NCBI RefSeq assembly: GCF_017654315.1
Contig: NZ_CP072203.1
Location: 744,001 to 808,000, forward strand
Length of the DNA stretch: 64,000 bases
From: Gordonia polyisoprenivorans
GTDB taxonomy: Bacteria > Actinomycetota > Actinomycetes > Mycobacteriales > Mycobacteriaceae
Direction: 5' to 3'
Shown here: one piece after another, positions 53,647-63,183 of the stretch
Numbering within the stretch: position 1 is the first letter of the stretch
Layout: each line of letters opens with the position of its first letter
Made by a program: the position numbers and the translations under genes
Notes under the pieces: model-generated
Database searches by the model: none
Told to the model about the DNA's origin: nothing
Seen by the model: the letters and a program-made list of their open reading frames with translations, nothing else

Positions 53647-53882
53647 CGTGGCACCACCCTCTTGGCGACTCGGCCTGGCATATTTCGAATAATGAATCAG
53701 ATTGCTAAAAATGGATAGTATCGGTTGCGGGCGCTGTCCACGACTTGAGTACCGCGAATTGCCCCTTGCGCACCAGGGAATTGCCGCGAATTAGTCTTTT
53801 CGGCTGACCCAACGTCGGGCCAACGGCTAGTGGATCGGGCCGGCTGATCACGGGACCTGACCTGCTGTTTCGTGGCGATCCA

Positions 53883-53906
53883 ACGTTGCGAACGCATCTG
53901 CAACGT
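53883..53906. promoter_or_regulatory. Inverted repeat upstream of the aldehyde dehydrogenase gene
   Basis: ACGTTGC (53883-53889) and GCAACGT (53900-53906) are perfect arms separated by ten bases, about 120 bases before the ATG at 54025. A further GCAAC follows at 53911-53915. It is a candidate site for the adjacent GAF regulator. The 53647-54024 gap otherwise shows AT-rich sequence near 53680-53720 and no gene. Confidence 0.5.
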
Positions 53907-54024
53907 GGCTGCAACCACAGCCCTCCTACTCTGTGGAACAGATCACACCGACTGCCGTCGCGGCTCGGTGTGGCATCCCGCAACTGGCCGGACGCCTGTT
54001 ACTGCATTGAGGAGCTGGACACAC

Positions 54025-55548
<1,524 letters not shown>

Positions 55549-55568
55549 ACCGAAGAAGAGGTGCAACG

Positions 55569-55994
55569 ATGACCACCGAACAGAACGTTCCTGATCGGGT
55601 GGTCGCCACAGACGCCGCCGTGCAGCTCCTGACCAAGTTGTCGGAGCTGCACGGCGGACTCATGATCCACCAGTCCGGTGGATGCTGTGACGGTTCCGCC
55701 CCCATGTGCTACCCCGTCGGGGAGTACCGAGTGGGCCAGCGCGACGTGCTGGTCGGCGAGATCGATCTGCCCGAACCCATTCCGGCGGTACGGGTCTGGA
55801 TCAACGGCGACCAGTTCGAACTGTGGAAACACACGCAGTTGATCCTCGACGTGGTACCCGGACGTGGCGCCGGATTCAGCCTCGAGTCCCCCGAGGGAGT
55901 GCGATTCCTCTCGCGGGCAAGGGCTTTCAGCGAGGATGAGAATGCCGTGCTGTCGGCGAACCCGCCGTTGACCGGCGCGGCGGTCGGCGTCTGA
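55569..55994 (+). CDS. DUF779 protein, partner of the aldehyde dehydrogenase
   Basis: A 141-residue DUF779-family protein. The Cys-rich motif HQSGGCCDGSAPMCYP near residues 34-49 and the later WKHTQLILDVVPGRGAGFSL and SPEGVRFLSR are the family signature. DUF779 genes nearly always follow acetaldehyde-type dehydrogenase genes, as here (20-base gap, GAAGAGGTGCAACG before the ATG). A metal- or redox-linked accessory role is plausible from the cysteines; no activity is established. Confidence 0.9.
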   Translation: MTTEQNVPDRVVATDAAVQLLTKLSELHGGLMIHQSGGCCDGSAPMCYPVGEYRVGQRDVLVGEIDLPEPIPAVRVWINGDQFELWKHTQLILDVVPGRGAGFSLESPEGVRFLSRARAFSEDENAVLSANPPLTGAAVGV

Positions 55995-56196
55995 TCGTTC
56001 CCACGAGGTCCAATCGACACGTGCCCGTTGGCTCGCTCGGCGAGCCGGCGGGCATTCGTCGTGTCGAGGGCGCCTGTCGTCTCATCGGGGGAAATGTCCG
56101 AAACCGTGGGTAGCCGATATTTGCCGCGTTACCGTCGAGTCTGTTGCGTAGTGCAACCAAGTCCACCAATGGTGATGTGACGGAGGCGAATACCTG

Positions 56197-56904
56197 ATGA
56201 AACGTGTGATGACCAGTGTGCTTGCGGCCGGAGCGGTTGTGGGTGCCGCATCCCTGATGGTCCCGGCAACGGCGTCGGCGGCGCCGGTGTCGTCGGCGAA
56301 CTGCGCGCGGATCGCGACACCGACGGCTCCGAACGGCTGGGGGAACAGCTTCCCGGACGAGACCGGTCTGGCAGGCAAGATCACGGCCACCAACGTGAAC
56401 GACGACGACGGATCACTGCAGTTCACGACGAGTCCGCAGGTGCCGCGGCAGGCGTCGTACCACTCGGCGGGTGATCTGCCGTTGACCCAGCTGGCCGGAA
56501 AGCCGTTGACCTTCCACAAGTCCACGGGCAATGCGAACTGGCAGATCCGGGTGACCGGCGCGAACACCGGTGAAGGGAATGGCTTTGCGACGCTGGTCTG
56601 GTCGGCTTCCGACGTAGCGGGTGCGCCTGACGCCGCGTCGTCCGATCAATGGCGGGCAACCCGCGCCCTGGGCACGATCCCGCGGGGCCAGACCGGCACC
56701 CTCGCCGAGCTGACCACCGCCGCCAACTCCGGCGGAAAGACCACGGTCGTCGAGTATTACGGGATCTCCAGCCAGCCCAACAGCGGCAGCGGCACCGTGC
56801 ACGTCGACAACGTGACCTTCAACGGCTGCACGACCAACTTCGCGGTCCGGAGTGGCAACGGCTCGCTGGGCGGCCTCGAACTCCCGAGCTTCGGATCGTC
56901 ATAG
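56197..56904 (+). CDS. Secreted protein of unknown function
   Basis: A 235-residue protein with a clear Sec signal peptide: MKRVMTSVLAAGAVVGAASL, continuing to a likely cleavage after ATASA-A (residue ~29). The mature part has two Cys (in SANCARI and FNGCTTN) that could pair, and a beta-rich carbohydrate-binding or jelly-roll-like pattern (GNANWQIRVTGANTGEGNGF, VVEYYGISSQPNSGSG). No family is recognised with confidence. It is monocistronic, and GGAGGCGAATACCTG precedes the ATG. Confidence 0.75.
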   Translation: MKRVMTSVLAAGAVVGAASLMVPATASAAPVSSANCARIATPTAPNGWGNSFPDETGLAGKITATNVNDDDGSLQFTTSPQVPRQASYHSAGDLPLTQLAGKPLTFHKSTGNANWQIRVTGANTGEGNGFATLVWSASDVAGAPDAASSDQWRATRALGTIPRGQTGTLAELTTAANSGGKTTVVEYYGISSQPNSGSGTVHVDNVTFNGCTTNFAVRSGNGSLGGLELPSFGSS

Positions 56905-56956
56905 CCCGGGAGCCGCGTAACCCCGGATCGTCGTAACCCGTTGTGATGCCGGGGTG

Positions 56957-57817
56957 TCAGCCCGCGTCGAGCCACCAGCCCCGCACCATGCCGGGTGGCC
57001 GGCCGGGTTCGATGTAATGCTCGGTGCCGAAGGCGAACGGGAACGCCTCGACAGGTATCGCCAGTAGCTGACGAACGTCGCTCTGGCTGGCGTGGCAGGC
57101 CAACGCTTCGCGTTTGGCCGCCACGTCGTCGCCGAGATCGACGGCCCAATGCAATTCGACTTCCGGTGTGCCGATCGGATTGCCGTCGTCGCCCGGGGCA
57201 TCCGGGTCGAATCCGCCGGCGTCGTTCTCGCGGGCAGGGTCGTTCTCGCCGGCGGACTCCTTTTCGCCGAACAGGCCCATCTCGGCGGCCAGGACGAACA
57301 TCTGCCGCATGAGGTCACGATTCATCGTGACCTCCAGATAGCGTGGTCGCCTGGCGGCGAGTTCTGCTGCGGCGCGGGTGGTGTGGTGCAGCATCACGTG
57401 ATCGGGGTGACCGTAGCCGCCGTGCCAGTCGTAGCCGATGACGACGTCGGCGTCCTCCTCGTCGAGGATGTCGGCCAGACGTCGAGCCGCTTCCTCGACG
57501 GGCGCGCGGGAGAAGACGCCGTCGGTGCCGTTCTGGGTCCATCCGGTCATCCCCGAATCGGCGTATCCGAGCCACGCCACGCGGGCGGTGCCGGTGATCG
57601 CCGCCGACGCCTCGGCTTCACCGCGCCGTCTCATCGCCACCGTTTCTCCGGGAGCCAGATCATCGGGCACGTCGCCGTCGCCGTGTTCTCCCGGGTCGCC
57701 GTCGGTGCAGTAGACGACGACCACCCGGTGCCCCTCGCGTGCGGCGCGGATCATGCTGCCTGCAGTGGACGTGGCCTCATCGTCGGGATGGGCGTGGACG
57801 AAGACGATGGTGCTCAT
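56957..57817 (-). CDS. PIG-L-family deacetylase
   Basis: A 286-residue zinc-dependent N-deacetylase of the PIG-L/LmbE/MshB superfamily. The N-terminal motif AHPDDEAT (residues ~9-16) provides Asp and Glu/His ligands, and GYDWHGGYGHPDHVMLHH near 128-146 gives the second His cluster. Family members deacetylate GlcNAc-inositol (MshB), mycothiol conjugates (Mca) or other sugars. The protein resembles MshB/Mca in length, but the substrate is not fixed. A truncated copy of its 5' end and promoter lies at 61.16-61.31 kb. Confidence 0.85.
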   Translation of the reverse strand: MSTIVFVHAHPDDEATSTAGSMIRAAREGHRVVVVYCTDGDPGEHGDGDVPDDLAPGETVAMRRRGEAEASAAITGTARVAWLGYADSGMTGWTQNGTDGVFSRAPVEEAARRLADILDEEDADVVIGYDWHGGYGHPDHVMLHHTTRAAAELAARRPRYLEVTMNRDLMRQMFVLAAEMGLFGEKESAGENDPARENDAGGFDPDAPGDDGNPIGTPEVELHWAVDLGDDVAAKREALACHASQSDVRQLLAIPVEAFPFAFGTEHYIEPGRPPGMVRGWWLDAG

Positions 57818-57940
57818 GCCCTACAGCATCTCAGGTCGGGATATCCGGGGCGGTCGTGGCAGTACGCTGCTTGCAGCACTGTCGTGAACGCACGCCCGCA
57901 GCGCATGCCGGTATGCGCACGGATTCGGAAAGTTGTCACC

Positions 57941-58429
57941 ATGCCCAACTCCCAGCCGCCCGCGGCGGTGGATGCCATAGACGGGAGCATCCTGGCCGCG
58001 CTCGCCGAGGATCCACGAGCCACCGTGCTGGCGATCGCGGATCGGACGCAACTCTCGCGGAACACCGTGCAAGCCCGGCTGTCGAAGCTGGAGCAACGGG
58101 GAGTGTTGCGCTCCTTCGAACGCAGCATCGATCCGGCGGCGTTGGGTTACCCGCTCACGGCGTTCATCCTGACGAATGTCACCCAGAGCCAGCTGACGCC
58201 GATCGGTGAAGCGCTGGGTGATGTTCCCGAGGTCGTCGAGGTCCATGGGCTCAGCGGGATCAGTGACCTGCTCGTGCATGTCGTCGCCCGCGATGCGGAT
58301 GATCTGTATCGAATCGCCGGCCAGATTCTCGACATCCCCGGGGTCACCCGGACGACCACCGCACTCGTGATGCGGAAACTGGTCGACTACCGGATCTCCG
58401 GGTTGCTGGAACGGTTGATTGCCGAGTGA
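57941..58429 (+). CDS. Lrp/AsnC-family transcriptional regulator
   Basis: 162 residues from the ATG at 57941. The N-terminal helix-turn-helix (DAIDGSILAALAEDPRATVL, IADRTQLSRNTVQARLSKLE) and the C-terminal RAM/AsnC ligand domain (LGYPLTAFILTNVTQ to GVTRTTTALVMRKLVDY) are complete. Members sense amino acids. It lies 230 bases upstream of, and on the same strand as, a 2-oxoacid dehydrogenase E1 gene, so it may control that gene in response to an amino acid. The gap between them holds a copy of a short GC-rich repeat. Confidence 0.88.
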   Translation: MPNSQPPAAVDAIDGSILAALAEDPRATVLAIADRTQLSRNTVQARLSKLEQRGVLRSFERSIDPAALGYPLTAFILTNVTQSQLTPIGEALGDVPEVVEVHGLSGISDLLVHVVARDADDLYRIAGQILDIPGVTRTTTALVMRKLVDYRISGLLERLIAE

Positions 58430-58659
58430 CCCCCGACCGGCACCGGCGCCGGGAGCGCAGAGCGGGCCGACTGCCACAGCGGCCGCGCTGGCACACAACC
58501 GGTTTCGGCGCCGTTGCGCAGACTGCTCACCGATGATCCGGCCTTCGGAGGGATGGTGTGCACAATGCTGAGATCTCCTGGCACCGTTTGATTGATCTGC
58601 GGGCCGGTGGTCGACTGAGAGGTGAGTTCTGCACACAGAACCGGGTAAGGATGCCTCCC

Positions 58660-61008
58660 ATGAAGTCAGCACAGATACTCGATCCGTCCGAGCGCCCCGC
58701 CGACACCGTCACGCCGGACGCCCTCCGCAGCATCGAGGAGCGTGTGCTGTGGTTGTCCACGGCCATCATTCATCACGCGAATCGCGTTCGCCCCAACCCG
58801 TCCGGGCTGAAGGTCGGCGGCCACCAGGCCTCGTCCGCGTCGATCACGTCGATCATGACCGCACTGTGGTTCGAACATCTCACCGACGCCGACCGGGTGT
58901 CGGTGAAACCGCACGCATCGCCTGTGCTGCATGCGATCAACTACCTGTTGGGCAACCTCGACGAGCGCTATCTCACGACGTTGCGTGAGTTCGGCGGGCT
59001 CCAGTCCTATCCGAGCCGCACCAAGGATCCCGATCCCGCCGACTACTCCACCGGGTCTGTCGGGATCGGTGCCACGGCACCGATCTGGGGTGCCATCGCT
59101 CGTCGCTATGTCGACGCCAAGATCGGCCCGGCCGGTACGGGGCGTCAGTACTCCTTGGTCGGCGATGCCGAACTCGACGAGGGAGCGGTGTGGGAGGCGA
59201 TTCTCGACCCGTCGGTCCGTGATCTCGGCGAGATCGTGTGGATCGTCGACCTCAACCGACAGTCGCTGGATCGGGTGGTCCCGAACATCGCGGCCGGGCG
59301 TCTGGCGAGCATGTTCGACGCCGCCGGCTGGCAGGTGATCACCGTCAAATTCGGCAGGCTCCTCGAGACACTGTTCACCCGTCCGGGCGGAGATGCGTTG
59401 CGCGAGCGCATCCTGGGCATGCCCAACGCCGAGTACCAGAGGCTGTTGCGTTGTACCGCAGAAGAATTGCGGGCGCGGATGCCCGGTGACGGGGAGCGGG
59501 CGCCGGAGATCGCCACTCTCGTTGCGGGACTCGACGATGCGACCCTGACGGCCGCAATTCGCAACCTGGGTGGCCACGATCTCGACGCGTTGCGTCAGGC
59601 GTTCGCCGACATCGACGACACCCGGCCGACGGTCATCATCGCGTACACGATCAAGGGACACGGTCTGCCCACCGAGGGACACCCGCAGAATCACTCGTCG
59701 CTGTTGACGGTGGAGCAGTTCGACGAGTTGGCAGCGGCGATGACGATGGATGCCCGACATCCGTGGGCCCGATTCGACCCCGAGACCGACGCGGGACGGA
59801 TGTGCGCGCAGACCGCACGCCGACTGGCCCGCGCGCCGATTCAGATGCACACTCCGCCAACGGTTCCTGATGATCTCGGCCGCACACCGGGCGGGACGTC
59901 GACCACGCAGGCCGCTCTGGGTCGGGCGCTACTCGCCCTGACCCGCGACGCCCCGGAGGCGGCCGAACGCATCGTCACCGTGAGCCCGGACGTCAGCTCG
60001 ACGACGAACCTCGCCGGGTGGCTGAACAAGGTGGAGATCTGGTCGCCGGCCGAGCGACGAAACTGGTTCGACGACGACGCCGAGACGATCATGCACTGGC
60101 GGGAGAAGCCGACCGGTCAGCACATGGAGCTCGGGATCGCGGAGACGAATCTCGTTGGGCTGATGGGTGAGCTGGGGGCCACCTGGAGCCGCTGGGGCCA
60201 GCCGCTGTTTCCCATCGGCGTGATGTACGACCCGTTCGTGGAGCGAGCTCTGGAACCGTGGTCCTACGGCATCTATGCCGGCGGTCAATCGATCCTGGTC
60301 GGTACGCCGTCGGGGGTCACCCTTGCCGCGGAAGGCGGCGCCCACCAGTCGATCACGACTCCTTCGATCGGTCTCGAACAACCCGGCTGCGTCAGCTGGG
60401 AACCCGCGTTCGTGATCGAGACCGAATGGACACTGCTCGCGGCGATGCGTCTGCTCGGACGCCCCGATGGGAGTTCGGCGTACCTTCGCCTGTCGACCCG
60501 GCCGGTCGATCAGACGCTGGCCGCGGTGCCCACCGATCCCGCGGCCCGGGAACGTCGGCGCCGTCAGGTGGTCGCCGGGGCCTACCCGCTGCGCAGGGTT
60601 GCCGATCCGGTGGTCACCCTCGTCGGTATGGGCGCGTTGATGACCGAAACCCTGGCGGCTGCAGATCGTTTGGCCGCTCAGGACATCGCGGCAGACGTCG
60701 TGTGTGTCACCAGTCCGGGCCTGCTCTTCGAGGCGCAACAGGCACGGCGTGGTCTCGCCGAGGCGCCCACCTGGATTCTCGACCAGGCGTTCCCGGCCGA
60801 TCGGGCCACCCCGATGGTCACCGTCCTCGACGGCCACCCGCACACCTTGGCATTCCTCACCGGTATCCGCGGAGTCGCCGGTGCCGCGCTCGGCGTCAGC
60901 CACTTCGGCCAGGTCGGATCACTCGATGACGTCTACCGCCACCACGGCATCGACACCGACAGCATCGTGCGTGCCGCGCTCGACCTCGTCGGCGCAGCGG
61001 GGAGCTGA
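58660..61008 (+). CDS. Transketolase-like 2-oxoacid (pyruvate) dehydrogenase E1 component
   Basis: 782 residues from the ATG at 58660, nine bases after AAGGA; ATG 58651 is an alternative. A thiamine-diphosphate enzyme of the homodimeric E1/AceE-like group. The N-terminal region has GLKVGGHQASSASITSIMTA. The ThDP motif is LVGDAELDEGAVWEAILDPS to WIVDLNRQSLD. A transketolase-like pyrimidine-binding domain follows (GQHMELGIAETNLVGLMGEL) and a C-terminal domain comes last. It would decarboxylate a 2-oxoacid and pass the acyl group to a lipoyl E2, but only a stub of an E2 gene follows, so any E2 must be encoded elsewhere. Confidence 0.82.
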   Translation: MKSAQILDPSERPADTVTPDALRSIEERVLWLSTAIIHHANRVRPNPSGLKVGGHQASSASITSIMTALWFEHLTDADRVSVKPHASPVLHAINYLLGNLDERYLTTLREFGGLQSYPSRTKDPDPADYSTGSVGIGATAPIWGAIARRYVDAKIGPAGTGRQYSLVGDAELDEGAVWEAILDPSVRDLGEIVWIVDLNRQSLDRVVPNIAAGRLASMFDAAGWQVITVKFGRLLETLFTRPGGDALRERILGMPNAEYQRLLRCTAEELRARMPGDGERAPEIATLVAGLDDATLTAAIRNLGGHDLDALRQAFADIDDTRPTVIIAYTIKGHGLPTEGHPQNHSSLLTVEQFDELAAAMTMDARHPWARFDPETDAGRMCAQTARRLARAPIQMHTPPTVPDDLGRTPGGTSTTQAALGRALLALTRDAPEAAERIVTVSPDVSSTTNLAGWLNKVEIWSPAERRNWFDDDAETIMHWREKPTGQHMELGIAETNLVGLMGELGATWSRWGQPLFPIGVMYDPFVERALEPWSYGIYAGGQSILVGTPSGVTLAAEGGAHQSITTPSIGLEQPGCVSWEPAFVIETEWTLLAAMRLLGRPDGSSAYLRLSTRPVDQTLAAVPTDPAARERRRRQVVAGAYPLRRVADPVVTLVGMGALMTETLAAADRLAAQDIAADVVCVTSPGLLFEAQQARRGLAEAPTWILDQAFPADRATPMVTVLDGHPHTLAFLTGIRGVAGAALGVSHFGQVGSLDDVYRHHGIDTDSIVRAALDLVGAAGS

Positions 61009-61015
61009 CCATCTG

Positions 61016-61114
61016 ATGACAATCGCACTGCATACCGCGACGCCGATTCCGTTGCCGGCCCTCGGTGAACACGTCACCGAGGCCACGGTCACCCAGTGGC
61101 TCAAGCAGCCATAG
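61016..61114 (+). pseudogene. Remnant of a lipoyl E2 (dihydrolipoamide acyltransferase) gene
   Basis: A 32-codon frame seven bases after the E1 gene ends. Its product matches the start of an E2 lipoyl domain: IPLPALGEHVTEATVTQWLK, equivalent to the usual MPALGESVTEGTVTRWLK region. It stops at Gln-Pro-stop before the lipoylated lysine. No continuation of the domain is visible in any frame downstream; instead a duplicated fragment of the PIG-L gene begins 44 bases later. It is best read as an E2 gene truncated by rearrangement. Confidence 0.75.
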
Positions 61115-61425
61115 CCACGATAGACATCATCACGGTCGATCAGCACCACGCCGATCCGGCGGCGAGTTCTGCTGCGGCGCGGATCATGCTGCCTACAGTG
61201 GACGTGGCCTCGTCGTCTGGATGGGCGTGGACGAAGACGATGGTGCTCATGCGCTACGGCATCTCAGGTCGGGGCATGTGGGGTGGTCATCGCAGTACGC
61301 TGCTCGGACCGGTGATCACCGCAAGGCCGGCCGTACCTCTGCCTGCCCCGCGGACACCGAAGCGTCGGTCCGAACCGTTGGATGCGGGCGGAGAAAAGTG
61401 AGGTGCGAGCCGGTATCCTCGACTG
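61115..61425. other. Rearranged intergenic segment with duplicated DNA
   Basis: About 310 bases without an intact gene. 61115-61157 shows nothing recognisable. 61158-61250 is a PIG-L gene remnant. 61251 to about 61310 resembles the DNA upstream of the intact PIG-L gene (57818-57872), sharing GCATCTCAGGTCGGG and GCAGTACGCTGCT. The remainder, 61311-61425, leads into the hydrolase-LuxR gene. Confidence 0.75.
61158..61250 (-). pseudogene. Truncated second copy of the PIG-L deacetylase 5' end
   Basis: Read from the ATG at 61250, the frame gives MSTIVFVHAHPDDEATST-V-GSMIRAA, nearly identical to the intact protein's first ~26 residues, then jumps to AELAA, found near residue 150 of the intact protein. 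The junction falls at TGCGGCGCGG, a 10-base sequence present at both corresponding sites of the intact gene (about 57369 and 57743), so an internal deletion by microhomology is likely. The rest of the gene is absent. Not functional. Confidence 0.8.
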
Positions 61426-62505
61426 ATGGCGCCGACGGCCACGTCGAACTCGGCGACCCGGGACACGCGATTCTGCCGCAGCGCGGACGGTACTCGGATC
61501 GCCTACGCCGTGCACGGCGCGGGTCCGCCGCTGCTGTTGGCCTCGTGCTGGCTGAGCCATTTGGAATTCGATTGGCAGAGCCCGGTCTGGCGGCACTTCC
61601 TGATCGATCTGGGGCAGATCGCGACGGTGATCCGTTATGACGAGCGCGGTTTTGGCATGTCGGACTGGGACGTCGAGGATTTCGGATTGGACGCGCGTGT
61701 CGACGATCTCGCCGCTGTCATCGAAGCGGCCGGTCTGAACCGATGCGCGATCCTGGGCATGTCTCAGGGCGGTCCCGTCGCGATCGCCTACGCCGCACGG
61801 TGTCCCGAGCGAGTGAGCCGGCTGATTCTCTATGGCACGTACGCCGCCATCGATCGCGATGACGGCGAGATGGAACTCGAACGCACGCTCCAACAGCTGA
61901 TCAAGGTGGGATGGGCGCGGCCCGACAGCACTTTTCGGCGGGTGTTCACCCAGCTGATGATCCCCGGGGCCACCGAGGAACAGGCCTCATGGCTCGACGA
62001 CCTGCAGGCCCGGGCGACGACTGCCGACAACGCCACACGATCACGATACGAGCGGGGGATTGCCGACGTGCGTGCGTTGCTTCCGGCGATCACACAGCCG
62101 ACCTTGGTCGTTCACGCGAGGGGCGACCGAGTCAATCCCTTCGCCGAGGGCCGACAGCTCGCCACCGGCATCGCGGGCGCCCGCCTGATGACGTTGGACA
62201 GTGACAATCACATCACTCTTTCCGACGAGCCGGTCTGGACCGATGTGGTCCATGAGATCCGATCGTTCATCTCCGCCGATGCGGTGTCCGCGGTTGACAC
62301 GCCAAGCGCGGTGCGCAGTCTCAGTCACCGTGAACTCGATGTCATTCGGCTTGTCGGCCGCGGTATCGACAACTCGCAGATCGCGCGGGAGTTGTCGATT
62401 TCGGTGCGCACCGTGGAGCGGCATCTCACCAGTATTTACACCAAGTTGGGCCTGCGTGGACGGTCGGCGCGAGCGGCGGCCGTCGCGCGTCTGTTGGGCG
62501 GCTGA
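61426..62505 (+). CDS. Alpha/beta hydrolase fused to a LuxR DNA-binding domain
   Basis: A 359-residue protein. Residues ~15-280 are an alpha/beta hydrolase domain with oxyanion region HGAGPPLLLASCW, YDERGFGMSDW, the nucleophile elbow GMSQGGPVA (Ser near 109), and the late PTLVVHARGDRVNPF and DNHITLS that place the Asp and His. The last ~65 residues are a LuxR helix-turn-helix (LSHRELDVIRLVGRGIDNSQ, RTVERHLTSIYTKLGLRGRS). The triad looks intact, so it may bind or hydrolyse an ester, lactone or similar ligand while regulating transcription. The target genes are unknown. Confidence 0.85.
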   Translation: MAPTATSNSATRDTRFCRSADGTRIAYAVHGAGPPLLLASCWLSHLEFDWQSPVWRHFLIDLGQIATVIRYDERGFGMSDWDVEDFGLDARVDDLAAVIEAAGLNRCAILGMSQGGPVAIAYAARCPERVSRLILYGTYAAIDRDDGEMELERTLQQLIKVGWARPDSTFRRVFTQLMIPGATEEQASWLDDLQARATTADNATRSRYERGIADVRALLPAITQPTLVVHARGDRVNPFAEGRQLATGIAGARLMTLDSDNHITLSDEPVWTDVVHEIRSFISADAVSAVDTPSAVRSLSHRELDVIRLVGRGIDNSQIARELSISVRTVERHLTSIYTKLGLRGRSARAAAVARLLGG

Positions 62506-62646
62506 GCGTCGTCGAACCACCGCATTGTCCGCCACCGTCCCGACCGATTGACTCACTGACATGGCGGTCGGCACGGATTCGTCGGGAGGAGGTTGAGCAA
62601 TAGCGTCGGTGGTGTCGAAAACGCTTGACACACCGAAGGAGCGGAC

Positions 62647-63012
62647 ATGAACGAGAACAAGGCTGCCATCAGCCTGACCACCGGCCTCGAAGACACCGAG
62701 AAGGTGACCGTGGCGTTCCTCGTCGCCGTTGCCGCAGCGGAAAGCGGCCGTCCCACAACGATTTTCCTCACCAAGGAAGCGGTCCGGCTGGTGGTGAAGG
62801 GGGTAGCCGTCGGCACTGCCTGCGCTGGTTGCCCGCCTCTGGAAAGTCTGATGGAGCGTTACGAGACGGCAGGTGGCCGCTACCTCGTCTGCCCCATCTG
62901 CGTGAACTCCAAGAAACTCGACCCGGGCACCTTCATCCCCGGCGCCGAGATGGGCGGCACCGTCCAGCTCTGGGAGTGGATCGGCGACGGCGCTACCACG
63001 TTCAGCTATTGA
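62647..63012 (+). CDS. DsrE-family protein with two CxxC-type motifs
   Basis: A 121-residue DsrE/DsrF-like protein: SLTTGLEDTEKVTVAFLVAV with the alpha/beta fold, GRPTTIFLTKEAVRLVVKG, then cysteine motifs TACAGCPPLES (Cys-x-x-Cys) near 60 and LVCPICVNSKKLD (Cys-x-x-Cys) near 85. Members take part in sulfur transfer or act as peroxiredoxin-like proteins; the cysteines would suit either. Monocistronic; GAAGGAGCGGAC precedes the ATG and a hairpin follows the stop codon. Confidence 0.82.
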   Translation: MNENKAAISLTTGLEDTEKVTVAFLVAVAAAESGRPTTIFLTKEAVRLVVKGVAVGTACAGCPPLESLMERYETAGGRYLVCPICVNSKKLDPGTFIPGAEMGGTVQLWEWIGDGATTFSY

Positions 63013-63020
63013 AGCGCCGA

Positions 63021-63054
63021 TGGCCACGGCGACCACGGTGAGGTCCCGTGGCCA
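63021..63054. terminator. Hairpin after the DsrE gene
   Basis: Perfect 9-bp arms TGGCCACGG (63021-63029) and CCGTGGCCA (63046-63054), starting nine bases after the DsrE stop codon. No T tract follows. It lies in the gap between convergent genes. Confidence 0.6.
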
Positions 63055-63183
63055 GTCGCGCCATATTGCTGACAGTGGGAGGGATCGCGCGGTCGCAGGT
63101 CGGCGGCGATACCGTTCACGGACGATTGTGGCCACCTCGTCGTAAACGACATCCAGCTCGTCCGGTCCGCGAGGAATCAGACG

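Noticed and set aside
56143..56157. GTTGC-GTAGT-GCAAC upstream of the secreted-protein gene, similar to the half-sites at gbcA and betB
   Set aside because: The spacer is five bases instead of seven, and the rest of the 44-bp element and its -35/-10 are absent. GTTGC/GCAAC alone is too common in this DNA to support a shared regulator.
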